Source: Deltaproteobacteria bacterium (GTDB lineage: Bacteria > Myxococcota_A > UBA796 > SXON01). Taken from it: a stretch of 57,930 nt of DNA. Below, piece by piece: positions 43,033-51,647 of this stretch. The number at the start of each line of letters is the position of its first letter. Within the stretch, counting starts at the first letter, position 1. Below the pieces are notes generated by a model. That model made no database searches, had not been told where the DNA came from, and was given only the letters and a program-made list of their open reading frames with translations. The stretch covers positions 1 to 57,930 of the forward strand of contig CANKOI010000014.1 in NCBI GenBank assembly GCA_947484175.1, given 5' to 3'. The translations under genes and the position numbers were made by a program.

Positions 43033-44640
43033 ATGTCAGAAGCCGGGCCCCGCACCCGCTATTGTAGCCGCTGCCTCACGACCTTCGTGGGCGACGACGA
43101 ACGTTGTTCGAATCTGGGGTGCGGGAGCGCGCGCCCGCAGGCGGGGTGGGGCGAACTGCTCGAAGCCGGCGAACTGATCGACCGCACCTACCGGGTTCAT
43201 CGGCGGCTGGCCATCGGCGGCGCCGGCGTGACCTACCTCGTGCGCGAGGTGGGCGAAGCTCAGGACGAGGTGGGGCCGCTGCTCGCCGTGAAGGTGCTGT
43301 ATCAACAGCGGGATCAGGGGCCCTACTTGCGCCGCCTGGCGACAGAGGCGCAAATCCTCCAGGGGCTGAACCACCCGCAGATCGTGGAGTGCCGCGGATT
43401 TGTTCACCGCAGCGGGCATTCACCCTATCTGGTGACCCGCTTCGAAGCCGGCGGCTCGCTCCTCGACCACGTGCGCCGCGTGGGCGTACTGCCGCCCCGA
43501 GCCGCAGCCGGCGTGGCCATGCAGGTGTGCGACGCACTGGCAGTGGCGCACCGGCAGGGCGTGATCCACCGAGATCTGAAGCCAGAGAACGTCTTGATCG
43601 AGCAGGAGGTGCCGCGCACGACGGTCCCGCAGATCCGCGTGGCCGACTTCGGCATCGCCAAGGTCTTCGGCGGGGTGGGTGACCGACTCACCCGGGTGGG
43701 CGCGTTCATCGGTACGCCGCAGTACGCGGCGCCCGAGCAGTTCGACGGCATGGCCCCCGAGCCGGCCACCGACGTGTACGCGGTGGGGGCGCTGCTCTAC
43801 TTCTGCGTCACCCTCCGCCCGGTGGCCGAATTCATGGGTGAGCTCGACTTCGAAGAGCAGCGGGAACACCTCGTTCGCCACCTGCCGCCGGTCGTGACCG
43901 ACGTGGACGCGCCCGAGGTGCTGTGGATCAACGAGACCCTCGCGGCCGCGATGACCCCCGACCCCGGCGATCGCCTCGCCATCGACGTGCTGGCCGAGCG
44001 TCTCCACAAAATTGCACTCGGGAACGACCCGGGGCGCTTGGTTGCGCCGGCACCGATGCCCCCCCGCAGCGCGGGGGCGGGAGGAGAAACGCCCGCAGCG
44101 CGGGCTGTGGGAACCATCTCTTCGCAGTCCAAGCTTCCAGCGGGGGGCCGAGCCTCGTCACCAGGCCTGTCCAAAGACCGCCCGCGGCCGCCGGTCACCG
44201 CCCACACTGGAGGCTCGCTGACCTTCACCCGAACGGGCGAACGCGGCGGCGCCACGACGGCCGCGAAGACCTCGGCCGGATGCGCCGCCGTACTCGTGTT
44301 CAGCGGCGTGGCGCTTGCCCTCGCCGCCGGCGCTTGGTGGGCCCTCACCCAGCCGGTCCAGCTCACCGGAGGGGACGCAGATCCGGCGCGGGTGGCCGAC
44401 TGGCAAGGCATCGCCTTCGAGCTCGGCGAGCGCGGTGCCGCTGCCGAGCGGGCGTGTGCCACCGACCCCTACCTGTCCATCGAAGTGATCGTGGACGGCG
44501 CGGGCCACGTGGAGAGCGCCCGGTTGCTGAACTACCCGTACGAGCCCGCTCGGGCGTGCATCGAGCGGGAGCTGCGGCGGGCGACCTTCCCGCGGAAAGG
44601 GTCGGCGCGGGTACGAGTGGCCGTGCAGATGGTGAAGTAG
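43033..44640 (+). CDS. Ser/Thr protein kinase with zinc ribbon and C-terminal TonB-like domain
   Basis: This 535-aa membrane kinase has an N-terminal zinc-ribbon (C-S-R-C and C-S-N-L-G-C), a kinase domain (about 50-330) with AVKVLYQ (Lys87), IHRDLKPEN (Asp181), ADFGIAKV (Asp205) and APEQ. A Pro/Thr/Ala-rich linker and one transmembrane helix (AAVLVFSGVALALAAGAWWAL) follow. The extracytoplasmic C-terminus resembles TonB/AgmX-type C-terminal domains (IEVIVDGAGHVESARLL). It probably phosphorylates proteins in response to an external cue. A bidirectional terminator follows. Confidence 0.88.
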   Translation: MSEAGPRTRYCSRCLTTFVGDDERCSNLGCGSARPQAGWGELLEAGELIDRTYRVHRRLAIGGAGVTYLVREVGEAQDEVGPLLAVKVLYQQRDQGPYLRRLATEAQILQGLNHPQIVECRGFVHRSGHSPYLVTRFEAGGSLLDHVRRVGVLPPRAAAGVAMQVCDALAVAHRQGVIHRDLKPENVLIEQEVPRTTVPQIRVADFGIAKVFGGVGDRLTRVGAFIGTPQYAAPEQFDGMAPEPATDVYAVGALLYFCVTLRPVAEFMGELDFEEQREHLVRHLPPVVTDVDAPEVLWINETLAAAMTPDPGDRLAIDVLAERLHKIALGNDPGRLVAPAPMPPRSAGAGGETPAARAVGTISSQSKLPAGGRASSPGLSKDRPRPPVTAHTGGSLTFTRTGERGGATTAAKTSAGCAAVLVFSGVALALAAGAWWALTQPVQLTGGDADPARVADWQGIAFELGERGAAAERACATDPYLSIEVIVDGAGHVESARLLNYPYEPARACIERELRRATFPRKGSARVRVAVQMVK

Positions 44641-44655
44641 GCGCCAAAAACAAAT

Positions 44656-44685
44656 CTGGCCCGGCGGGTTTCCCCACCGGGCCAG
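44656..44685. terminator. Bidirectional hairpin terminator
   Basis: CTGGCCCGGCGGG (44656-44668), a TTTC loop and CCCACCGGGCCAG (44673-44685) form a 13-bp stem with one mismatch, between convergent genes. On the minus strand the stem is followed by ATTTGTTTTT, a typical U-tract. On the plus strand only TTT follows. It should stop both transcripts. Confidence 0.75.
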
Positions 44686-44701
44686 TTTGAGCCGAAGAGG
44701 A

Positions 44702-45277
44702 CTACTCGACGGCGGCGGTGGCGGCGGCGACAGCGCCGATCGTCACTTCCACGGTCGCCGTGAGGGCGCCCGAGGTCGCGGTGATCGTGGCCTTGCCGTC
44801 GACCTTGCCGGTAGCGAGGCCGGCCGCGTCGACTTCGACGATGGCCGGGTCGGAGGAGGCCCAGGTGATCGCCTGGCCTTCGAGGGCGGTCTCGCCCGCC
44901 TTCACGGTGCCGGTGAGCTGGGCAGTGCCCAGAGCGGTCCACGCCACGGCGGCGTCGTAGCCGGCGATCTCAAGCTTGTCCGGGAGGGCAACGACGAACT
45001 TGTAGGCGCCCTTGACTTCGCCGACCTTCGCTTCGACCTTGGCTTCGCCGGCGCCCACGGGGGTGACCTTGGCGCCGTCGAGCTTGGCGACGGTGTCGGG
45101 GGTGACCGACCACGTGACGGTGGGCTGGGGGTCGAGGGCGTTGCCGTCCTTGTCGAGGACGGTGGCCTTGGAAACGTCGACCGCGTCGAGCGTGTTGACG
45201 GTGATGGAGTCCGCGCCTTCGAACTTGATCGAGGCGGGTTCGGGGGTGCAGGCGAGGAGAGCGAGAACGATGAACAT
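44702..45277 (-). CDS. Ig-like (BID-type) domain lipoprotein
   Basis: This 191-aa lipoprotein (MFIVLALLAC) consists of two bacterial Ig-like domains with the repeated pattern of ...VTWSVTPDTVAKLDGAKVTPVGAGEAKVEA and ...ITWASSDPAIVEVDAAGLATGKVDGKA, typical of BID_2 domains in surface and adhesin proteins. It has no further catalytic motif. It starts at ATG 45277, with AGGT upstream, and is divergent from the next kinase. Confidence 0.85.
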   Translation of the reverse strand: MFIVLALLACTPEPASIKFEGADSITVNTLDAVDVSKATVLDKDGNALDPQPTVTWSVTPDTVAKLDGAKVTPVGAGEAKVEAKVGEVKGAYKFVVALPDKLEIAGYDAAVAWTALGTAQLTGTVKAGETALEGQAITWASSDPAIVEVDAAGLATGKVDGKATITATSGALTATVEVTIGAVAAATAAVE

Positions 45278-45417
45278 GTGCTGTACCTGTGGGGGAATCG
45301 CACCCTCATTGAGTCTGGCGAATGCTGACTCTGGCCGATTCGGGTGGACGCGAATGCGGAGCCTACCCGAGGGCGCGCTGGTTTTACTCCACTGGAAACG
45401 AATTGCAACTGTTTTTG

Positions 45418-45431
45418 TCACAAATCTGTGA
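45418..45431. promoter_or_regulatory. Inverted repeat in the AT-richer divergent region
   Basis: TCACA-AATC-TGTGA is a perfect 5-bp inverted repeat in the 225-bp gap 45278-45502, which is less GC-rich than its surroundings and must hold promoters for both neighbours. It has the form of a Crp/Fnr-like half-site pair, but the spacing is shorter (4 bp), so the regulator is unknown. Confidence 0.35.
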
Positions 45432-45502
45432 GCGACCACGACGAATCCTCCGATTCGCGAGCATTCGGCAAAGTGGGTGGTCTGGGCTATGGCATCTGCC
45501 CG

Positions 45503-47053
45503 ATGGCCGCCGACGCCGCCCCAGAACCGCTCCGGTTCGGCAAGTACCAGATCCTCGAACGCGTAGCGGCCGGTGGCATGGCGGAGATTTTTCGCGCGCG
45601 TCTCGACGGAATCGCAGGTTTCCAGCGCTCCTTCGCGATCAAGCGTATCGCACCGCACCTCAGCCAGAACCACGAGTACGTGGACATGCTGGTCGACGAG
45701 GCGAAGGTGGCCGGGCTCCTCTCGCACGCCAACATCGTCCAGATCCTTGATCTGGGGAGCGTAGATCAGCAGTTTTACATCGCGATGGAATTCGTGAACG
45801 GGCGCGACCTCGGCCAGGTGATGCAGCGGTGCAGGGCGAAGGGGATCACTCTACCGGTGCCGCACGCGGTGTTCGTATTGTTGGAAATGCTGAAGGGGCT
45901 CGAGTACGCCCATCAGCGTCAGGTCATGCGCGGGGGGCAGGCCGTCCCTCTCAACATCGTGCACCGCGACATCTCGCCCGGCAACGTGCTGGTGAGCTTT
46001 GGCGGCGAGGTAAAGCTCACCGACTTCGGGATCGCCAAAGCCTCCGTCCGGGCACTGGAGACGATGTCGGGCGTGGTCAAGGGGCGGTTCGACTACATGA
46101 GCCCCGAACAGGCGAGCGCCCTGCCCGTCGACCAGCGCGCGGACCTCTACTCTGCGGGAGTGCTCTTCTACGAGCTGCTCACGGGAAAACACCCCTTCCG
46201 GCAGCCGGGGGAGATGGCCACGCTGGAGGCGGTGCGGCGGGGGGTCTACGTGCCGCCGAGCGAGGTAAACCCGGATGTTCCCTACGCGCTCGATGTGGTG
46301 GTGGAGCAGGCGCTCCGCGCGCGCGCCGAAGACCGTGTGGCCACCGCCACGATATTCAAGGAGTCTCTCGACCGGTTCTTCCACGACTCCGGCTTCATCT
46401 TCTCCGCCAGCACCCTCGCCGCGTTCCTCCGTGGGCTGTTTCCGGAAGCCGCGCCGCAGGAACGTCGGCCGCCAGGCGAAGCACCTACACGGCCACTCGA
46501 ACCCGAGGACCTCTTCCTGGAGGACGAGGACCCAAGCGGCGCAGCGGCGTCCGGACTGAGCCAACACGCCACGACCGCGCGGCGTGGTCCTCGACCGCCC
46601 GACCCGGAGGACGCATCCCACCCCAGCCTCACGCTCAGCGAACCGTTGCGGGGCGCTGGGGCGGCTGCGGGGGCATCGAGCACGGCGTTGGGCATCCTCC
46701 GCGGGATGCCGGGCGACGACAGCACGTTCATCCGGCCCGCCCACCGCCGGCCCCCCGGGCCCGAAAACCCCTTCGGCGACGTCAGCACCGTCGTGCGGCC
46801 CGCGGACCCCCTGCCCGACAGCGGAAGCGAATGGGCCGCCACCACCGCCCGCTTGGCCGTCACGGCGCCCCCCCTCCCCGCCGCCACCGTCCGCGCCTCC
46901 GCCACTCGCATTCCCATGGAGGTGCACCTCGCCTGGATGCTCGTGGCGTTCGCCTGCACCGTGCTCGCCTTCGTGGTGGGCCTGCTCGTCGGCAGTCGAC
47001 TCGCCACCCCCGCGCCTGCCGCAGGCGTGACCGCGCCACCCTCGGAGCCCTGA
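45503..47053 (+). CDS. Membrane Ser/Thr protein kinase
   Basis: This 516-aa kinase has Gly loop VAAGGMAEIFRA, FAIKRI (Lys47), IVHRDISPGN (Asp156), TDFGIAK (Asp174) and SPEQ. A 200-residue Pro/Thr/Asp-rich linker follows, then a transmembrane helix (VAFACTVLAFVVGLLV) and a short tail. This architecture is common in myxobacteria. The start is uncertain: ATG 45503 gives the family N-terminus; GTG 45428 would add 25 residues. Its stop adjoins the GTG of the prenyltransferase gene. Confidence 0.9.
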   Translation: MAADAAPEPLRFGKYQILERVAAGGMAEIFRARLDGIAGFQRSFAIKRIAPHLSQNHEYVDMLVDEAKVAGLLSHANIVQILDLGSVDQQFYIAMEFVNGRDLGQVMQRCRAKGITLPVPHAVFVLLEMLKGLEYAHQRQVMRGGQAVPLNIVHRDISPGNVLVSFGGEVKLTDFGIAKASVRALETMSGVVKGRFDYMSPEQASALPVDQRADLYSAGVLFYELLTGKHPFRQPGEMATLEAVRRGVYVPPSEVNPDVPYALDVVVEQALRARAEDRVATATIFKESLDRFFHDSGFIFSASTLAAFLRGLFPEAAPQERRPPGEAPTRPLEPEDLFLEDEDPSGAAASGLSQHATTARRGPRPPDPEDASHPSLTLSEPLRGAGAAAGASSTALGILRGMPGDDSTFIRPAHRRPPGPENPFGDVSTVVRPADPLPDSGSEWAATTARLAVTAPPLPAATVRASATRIPMEVHLAWMLVAFACTVLAFVVGLLVGSRLATPAPAAGVTAPPSEP

Positions 47054-47953
47054 GTGGACAGCACTGCACCACGTCGCCCCCTGCCGCTCGCGCTGCTCGT
47101 GGCGTTGCGCCCCAAACAGTGGACCAAGAACGGCCTCCTGTTCGCGGCGCTCATTTTTTCGGCGCAGTTCAATGACCCTGAGGCGTTCATGCGCAGTGTG
47201 GTGGCCTGCGCCGCGTTCTGCCTCCTCAGCAGCACCGGCTACGTCTACAACGACCTCCAAGATGTGGAGGGCGATCGCCGACACCCCAAGAAGCGCCTCC
47301 GTCCGTTGGCCTCGGGGGAGGTGGGAACGACCGCCGCCTGGCTGCTCATGGGCACCTGCACCGCAGCGGCCCTCGCGCTCGCGGCCACGCTCGGCTTCTG
47401 GTTCGTAGTCGTGGCCTTGGCCTACTTCGCCACGACGCTGTCGTACTCCACGCTCTTCAAACACTTCGTCATCCTCGACGTGATGATGCTGGCCTCCTGC
47501 TACATCTGGCGCGCAGCCGCAGGTGCAGTGGCGATCGACGTGCGGATCAGCCCATGGCTGCTCGTGTGCACCGCATTCGGCGCGCTGTTCCTGGGCTTCA
47601 ACAAGCGGCGGGGCGAGCTCCTGCTGCTGGAGGGCAAGGTGCCCGGCACGCGCAAGTCGCTCGCCCACTACAGCCCCGCGATGCTGATGGAGTTTCAGGC
47701 CATCACCACCAGCGGTACGATCATCAGCTACGCGCTCTACACCGTGCAGTCGCCGAACCCGTGGCTGGGACTCACCCTGCCCTACGTGCTCTACGCGGTC
47801 TTCCGGTACATCTACTTGATCGACCAGAAGGGGGAGGGCGCCGCGCCCGACGAGACGCTGCTCCGCGATGGCCCGATCCAGGTGACGGCCCTGCTCTTTC
47901 TCCTCACCGCCGTGGGGGTGATGGTGCTGGGGCCGCCCCACGCCCCGCCGTAA
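47054..47953 (+). CDS. UbiA-family prenyltransferase, decaprenyl-phosphate phosphoribosyltransferase-like
   Basis: This 299-aa integral membrane enzyme has eight to nine helices, the first Asp-rich motif VYNDLQDVEGDRRHPKKRLRP and the second YATTLSYST-like and IYLIDQ regions. The LRPKQWTKNGLLF start and the KKRLRPLASGEV sequence are closer to 5-phosphoribosyl-1-phosphate:decaprenyl-phosphate transferases of arabinan synthesis than to UbiA, but specificity is inferred. It begins at GTG 47054, directly after the kinase stop. Confidence 0.82.
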   Translation: MDSTAPRRPLPLALLVALRPKQWTKNGLLFAALIFSAQFNDPEAFMRSVVACAAFCLLSSTGYVYNDLQDVEGDRRHPKKRLRPLASGEVGTTAAWLLMGTCTAAALALAATLGFWFVVVALAYFATTLSYSTLFKHFVILDVMMLASCYIWRAAAGAVAIDVRISPWLLVCTAFGALFLGFNKRRGELLLLEGKVPGTRKSLAHYSPAMLMEFQAITTSGTIISYALYTVQSPNPWLGLTLPYVLYAVFRYIYLIDQKGEGAAPDETLLRDGPIQVTALLFLLTAVGVMVLGPPHAPP

Positions 47954-47956
47954 GGG

Positions 47957-49057
47957 TCAGGGCGGAAGGTAGAGGGCGCCCGCCGGGCGGCCGTCGAAGA
48001 GCGGGGAAGTGGCGAGGAGGTCGGCGTCGTCCTCGCCATCGCGGTCTTGGAGGAGAGCCGAGAAGGGCACGCTGGCGCCGGATGGGGTGCGGGTGCGACA
48101 CACCTCAAACCGGTGGCCGAAAGGCTCCCTAGCGAGGACGAGGCCGTCCGCAACGGCATCGGGGTGCAGCGGAAGCGCCCAGCGGTCGGCGCCGAGGTGG
48201 AGGGTGAGTACGTCGCCTTCCCGGAGATCATCGTCGCGGAAGCGGCCAGCGAAGCAGAGGCGAGTGGCGGTGGCGCGAGCGGCGATGCTGAAGCTGGCGT
48301 CGTGCGGCCCGAGCCAGTTGCGCCGAACCGCGGCCTGCCAGGGCGACTCAACTACGTCGGGGTCGCTGGCGTTCCACTCGCCGAGCTCACCGTCCAGTTC
48401 TACGGCGCCGCTGATGGCCGTGAGGCGACCCACGCCCCGGAAAGAGCGGTCGAGGTACTCGCGCACGGCAGCCCCGGGAAGCGCCTCGAGCCAGCGCACG
48501 GCCAGCAGCCCCGCCACGTCGTCGAGGATGCGCTCCCCGTCTGAGCCCTCCGGGAGGTGGGGCGGCCAGAACCGCAAGGTACCCTCGCGCAGGGCGAGCC
48601 GGAAGCCTCCAGCGGGGCCGGCGCGGCGCAGGCTGAGCGCGGGGGGAGGAGTCTCAGCGGGCTCGCAGGCGGCGCCGACCAGATCGCAGAGCATGGTCGG
48701 CGCGGTGGCGGCGGTGAACCACGCCTGCCGGGGTTGGAACCGTTGCAGCGACCACGCGGGGCCAACCGGGAGGGCCAGCGACACGCGCGCTGCCTGCACC
48801 TCCTCCACCACCGCCCACCGATCACTCTGGCGCTCGCCGTTCCCGAGGGTGAACACCCCGCGCGGGCCCGCGAGCGCGATGCGATCGGTCACGCGAACAT
48901 CTACACGACCCCGGGGATTGGGCTCCAAGGCGAAGTAGACCGAGAGCGGGCGCCCGTCCTCACGGGCGGCCACCAGCGCCACCGCGCGCGGGAGGGGCCC
49001 CTCGTCGTCGTCGGCGCGCGGCTCCGCCCCGAAGCAGCCGAGGAGCAGAAGCAACAC
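47957..49057 (-). CDS. CBM9-like domain lipoprotein
   Basis: This 366-aa lipoprotein (VLLLLLGC) has an N-terminal beta-rich region and a C-terminal domain with ELDGELGEWNASDPDVVES and HDASFSIAARATATRLCFAGRFRDDDL, a pattern of CBM9/DOMON-type carbohydrate-binding domains. It is the last gene of the tonB unit; GTG 49057 is 2 bp past the stop of the preceding gene. It may bind a ligand for the TonB-dependent system. Its 3' end faces the prenyltransferase, 3 bp apart. Confidence 0.7.
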   Translation of the reverse strand: MLLLLLGCFGAEPRADDDEGPLPRAVALVAAREDGRPLSVYFALEPNPRGRVDVRVTDRIALAGPRGVFTLGNGERQSDRWAVVEEVQAARVSLALPVGPAWSLQRFQPRQAWFTAATAPTMLCDLVGAACEPAETPPPALSLRRAGPAGGFRLALREGTLRFWPPHLPEGSDGERILDDVAGLLAVRWLEALPGAAVREYLDRSFRGVGRLTAISGAVELDGELGEWNASDPDVVESPWQAAVRRNWLGPHDASFSIAARATATRLCFAGRFRDDDLREGDVLTLHLGADRWALPLHPDAVADGLVLAREPFGHRFEVCRTRTPSGASVPFSALLQDRDGEDDADLLATSPLFDGRPAGALYLPP

Positions 49058-49059
49058 GC

Positions 49060-49599
49060 TCAGCCGCGCATCGCCGCCCACACGGCCTCCGCATCGAGCC
49101 GGTCGTTCACCGAGGTGCCACGCCACGCCCAGGAAACCAGCCCCTCGCGGGTGACCGCGAAGCTGGCCGGCAGTTGGTCGGTGTGGGCTTCAGGCAGGGC
49201 CTGACCATTCCGCCAAACGCTCAGGGCGTTCTTGAGGAAGGCGGGCCGGGCGCGCAGCAGGGTGGCGGCGAGCCCCCCCACCTTCCCCACGCCCCACGCG
49301 GCCGACGCCTCGCCGGAATCGTCGACCAGCACGGGGAAGAGCACGTGGTGACGGGGAACGAAGTCGCGTGCGCTTTCCAGCGGCGACCGCGTGATCAGCA
49401 CCATCCCGCCGGCCTCGGAATCGATGCGGGGCCAGATGCCCGTGAGACGCTGGAGGTTCTCCTGGGTGGCGCGGGTAGTGAGCGACGCGAGGAACACCAC
49501 GGCCACGGCACCCCGAGCCCGCACCGTTGCGAGGTTGAATGGGAGCCCGAACACCGGCTGCCCCACCAACTCCGGCGCGGAACCGCCAACCGTGATCAT
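49060..49599 (-). CDS. AhpC/TSA-fold protein lacking both catalytic Cys
   Basis: This 179-aa protein has the thioredoxin-like peroxiredoxin fold: VAVVFLASLTTRATQENLQRL, RDFVPRHHVLFPVLVDDSGEASAAWGV and the FAVTREGLVSW strand. The peroxidatic/redox Cys positions in the first loop are Thr-Thr-Arg-Ala-Thr, and there is no Cys at all, so it cannot act as a classical peroxiredoxin. ATG 49599 overlaps the stop of the globin gene (ATGA). Confidence 0.7.
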   Translation of the reverse strand: MITVGGSAPELVGQPVFGLPFNLATVRARGAVAVVFLASLTTRATQENLQRLTGIWPRIDSEAGGMVLITRSPLESARDFVPRHHVLFPVLVDDSGEASAAWGVGKVGGLAATLLRARPAFLKNALSVWRNGQALPEAHTDQLPASFAVTREGLVSWAWRGTSVNDRLDAEAVWAAMRG

Positions 49600-49997
49600 C
49601 CGGACTCCGGCCCGCAGTCGGTGCCGTCCGTGACGGTGGCCTCAAGCGAGCGTTGGTGCTCGAGCCAACGGTCACGAAGGTCAGCGGGGAGCCCGGCTGC
49701 TTCGATCTCGGTGCGTAGCAGGGCCAGACGGCGCCGAAAGTGGCCCGCGTTGATCTTGAGCGCGCGGTGGGTGGGGGCCAAGGGCCTTCCCGTGTACGGC
49801 ACATCGGCGCCGAGGGCGATGGCCGCGTGTTCGTACTCATGCGCGATGATGCGCTCGAGGTCGCGGCCGGCGAAGAAGAAGCCGATCACGAAGTCCGCGG
49901 CCATGCGCCGCACGAAGCGGTCCACGAGGGGGCGGAGCACGGCTTCTCCGCCCGCGCGGTCGAAGTCAGCCGCGGCGGGGGGGCGTGGCGTACTCAC
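49596..49997 (-). CDS. glbN: Group I-like truncated hemoglobin
   Basis: This 133-aa protein has the 2-on-2 globin pattern: GGEAVLRPLVDRFVRRMAADF, a FFFAGRDLERI segment, PYTGRPLAPTHRALKI with the expected proximal His, and a final helix. The heme protein could scavenge NO or O2 or sense gases. It sits between an ExbD gene and a Cys-less peroxiredoxin gene in the tonB unit, joined by GTGA and ATGA overlaps, an unusual place for a globin. Confidence 0.82.
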   Translation of the reverse strand: MSTPRPPAAADFDRAGGEAVLRPLVDRFVRRMAADFVIGFFFAGRDLERIIAHEYEHAAIALGADVPYTGRPLAPTHRALKINAGHFRRRLALLRTEIEAAGLPADLRDRWLEHQRSLEATVTDGTDCGPESG

Positions 49998-50497
49998 GGG
50001 GTCGGCGCGACAGGAGCGGCGGGGGGCGCGCTGAGCTGCAAGAGCTGCTCGGGCGAGAGCTGTACGGGGCCCTCCTCCTTGAAGTCGGCGAGGCCCACGC
50101 GCTGGGCCCCCACTTCGCGCGACACGTCGATCCAGTGCACGACGACATCGTAGGCGGAGTCGGGGTGGGCGTCGATGAACACGTTCTTCTTGTCGCCGAC
50201 ACGGCCGAGCAGCTGCTTGCGCAGCTCCTTCGTGAGGGTGGCTTCGTCCATCGGCTTGAGGTTGAGCGCGAGGCTGTTGTCGGCGTACACCGCGATCAGC
50301 AGCTGCTTGGGGTCATTTGGGTCGGGGGGCGGCGGCTCGTCTTGCTCCACCGGGGGCAGCTCCGACGCCATCTTGGTGAGCGTGGTCGGCGTGAGCACCA
50401 TGAAGATGATCAGCAACACCAGCACGATGTCGATGAGCGGCGTGACGTTGATCTCGTCCATCCCCCCTTGGTTGCCGCCCCCGACCTTCGCGCCCAT
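49994..50497 (-). CDS. exbD: ExbD/TolR-family biopolymer transport protein
   Basis: This 167-aa proton-channel component has one N-terminal membrane helix ([22 protein letters not shown]) with the essential Asp. The periplasmic domain holds PKQLLIAVYADN and DVVVHWIDVSREVG. It has a Pro/Ala-rich C-terminal extension. It is the second of two paralogous exbD genes and is joined to the globin gene by overlap. Confidence 0.92.
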   Translation of the reverse strand: MGAKVGGGNQGGMDEINVTPLIDIVLVLLIIFMVLTPTTLTKMASELPPVEQDEPPPPDPNDPKQLLIAVYADNSLALNLKPMDEATLTKELRKQLLGRVGDKKNVFIDAHPDSAYDVVVHWIDVSREVGAQRVGLADFKEEGPVQLSPEQLLQLSAPPAAPVAPTP

Positions 50498-50498
50498 C

Positions 50499-50924
50499 CT
50501 ACTTCCCCCCCTCAGTCTTGAGCTTCTCGGTGGCGAGCAGCATGGTGTCGGTTCCGGGAATCTTCTCGTGGATGAGGTCCATCACCTCGCGCACTTGACG
50601 GTACTTGGCCGCCTTGTCGCCCTTGAGCACGAGGCTGCGATTGGCACGCTGGGCGTCGATCTCCGCTACCAGAGTGTCGAGAGTGACGAGCTTCTTGTCG
50701 ACGTAAACGCTGCCGTCGCCCTTGACGCCGATCACCAGATTCTGCCCCATGTCCTTCTCTTCCTGAGCCGTTTTCGCCTTCGGAAGTTTCACGTCCACCC
50801 CGGAGCTGAGCATGGGAGTGACGACCATGAAGATGATCAACAGCACGAGCACCACGTCCACCAACGGGGTGACGTTGATGTCGGCCATCGCGCCCTTTTT
50901 CTTGCCTCCTACCCTCGCGCCCAT
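50499..50924 (-). CDS. exbD: ExbD/TolR-family biopolymer transport protein
   Basis: This 141-aa protein has the N-terminal helix with the conserved Asp ([20 protein letters not shown]) and a periplasmic domain with [16 protein letters not shown] and [12 protein letters not shown]. Together with ExbB it would use the proton gradient to energise TonB. The two exbD genes are separated by one base and start with almost identical N-termini, which suggests duplication. Confidence 0.93.
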   Translation of the reverse strand: MGARVGGKKKGAMADINVTPLVDVVLVLLIIFMVVTPMLSSGVDVKLPKAKTAQEEKDMGQNLVIGVKGDGSVYVDKKLVTLDTLVAEIDAQRANRSLVLKGDKAAKYRQVREVMDLIHEKIPGTDTMLLATEKLKTEGGK

Positions 50925-50952
50925 CGGAGCCCTCCCCCCTCGTTGAGAACGT

Positions 50953-51636
50953 CTACTTGGCGGCCGTTACTTCGGAGCGACGGAGAACGTCCTTCTCGAG
51001 CCAGTCCACCAGCTCGGCGGAGGAGACCGACACGTCCTTCATCACCTCGTCGATCACGGCGTTGAAGTAGTTGTAGAACCAGATCGCCACGATGGCCACG
51101 GTGATGCCCACCGCGGTGCTCACCAGCGCCTCGGCGATGCCACCGGAGATCGAGGTGAGGTCGCCGCCGCCCGATTCGGCCATCATGCCGAAGGCGTTGA
51201 TGATGCCGAAGATGGTGCCCACCAGCCCCACGAACGGCGCGGTGGATCCGGTGGTGGCGAGCATGTTCATGCCCTTACGAAGGGCGGCGCCCTCTTCGGT
51301 GGCCACCGTGTCAAGCGCACGCTTCGCCGCGGCGATGCCGTGCTGGTCGGGCCGCGAAGCATACTCGGTGAGCGCAGCGCCGAGGATGCTGGCCAGGTAG
51401 GACTTCTTGAAGGCCTCGCCCTTGGTCATCTTCACCGCCGATTCGAGGTCGCCGCCCTTCAGCGGAGCCCCGATGGCCCCCGCCAGCATGCGCGACTGAG
51501 AGCGCGACGCGAAGAAGAAGAGACTGCGTTCGGCGGCGACGTACACGCACCAGAACAGCATGATGACCATGGTGACGATGACGAGCTTGGCTGGGATGCC
51601 CATGGCACCCCACATTCCGGCAAGAGAAAGGTCCAT
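50953..51636 (-). CDS. exbB: ExbB/MotA/TolQ proton-channel protein
   Basis: This 227-aa protein has three membrane helices: near residue 15-40, and two conserved ones in the [23 protein letters not shown] segment and [23 protein letters not shown], as in ExbB/TolQ. The [10 protein letters not shown] motif is diagnostic. It partners the two ExbD proteins and TonB beside it. Confidence 0.94.
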   Translation of the reverse strand: MDLSLAGMWGAMGIPAKLVIVTMVIMLFWCVYVAAERSLFFFASRSQSRMLAGAIGAPLKGGDLESAVKMTKGEAFKKSYLASILGAALTEYASRPDQHGIAAAKRALDTVATEEGAALRKGMNMLATTGSTAPFVGLVGTIFGIINAFGMMAESGGGDLTSISGGIAEALVSTAVGITVAIVAIWFYNYFNAVIDEVMKDVSVSSAELVDWLEKDVLRRSEVTAAK

Positions 51637-51647
51637 CGGTGAAGATC

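Noticed and set aside
45393-45408. TGGAAACGAATTGCAA as a sigma-54 site in the kinase promoter region
   Set aside because: Again GG-N9-GC; the spacing is too short for sigma-54.
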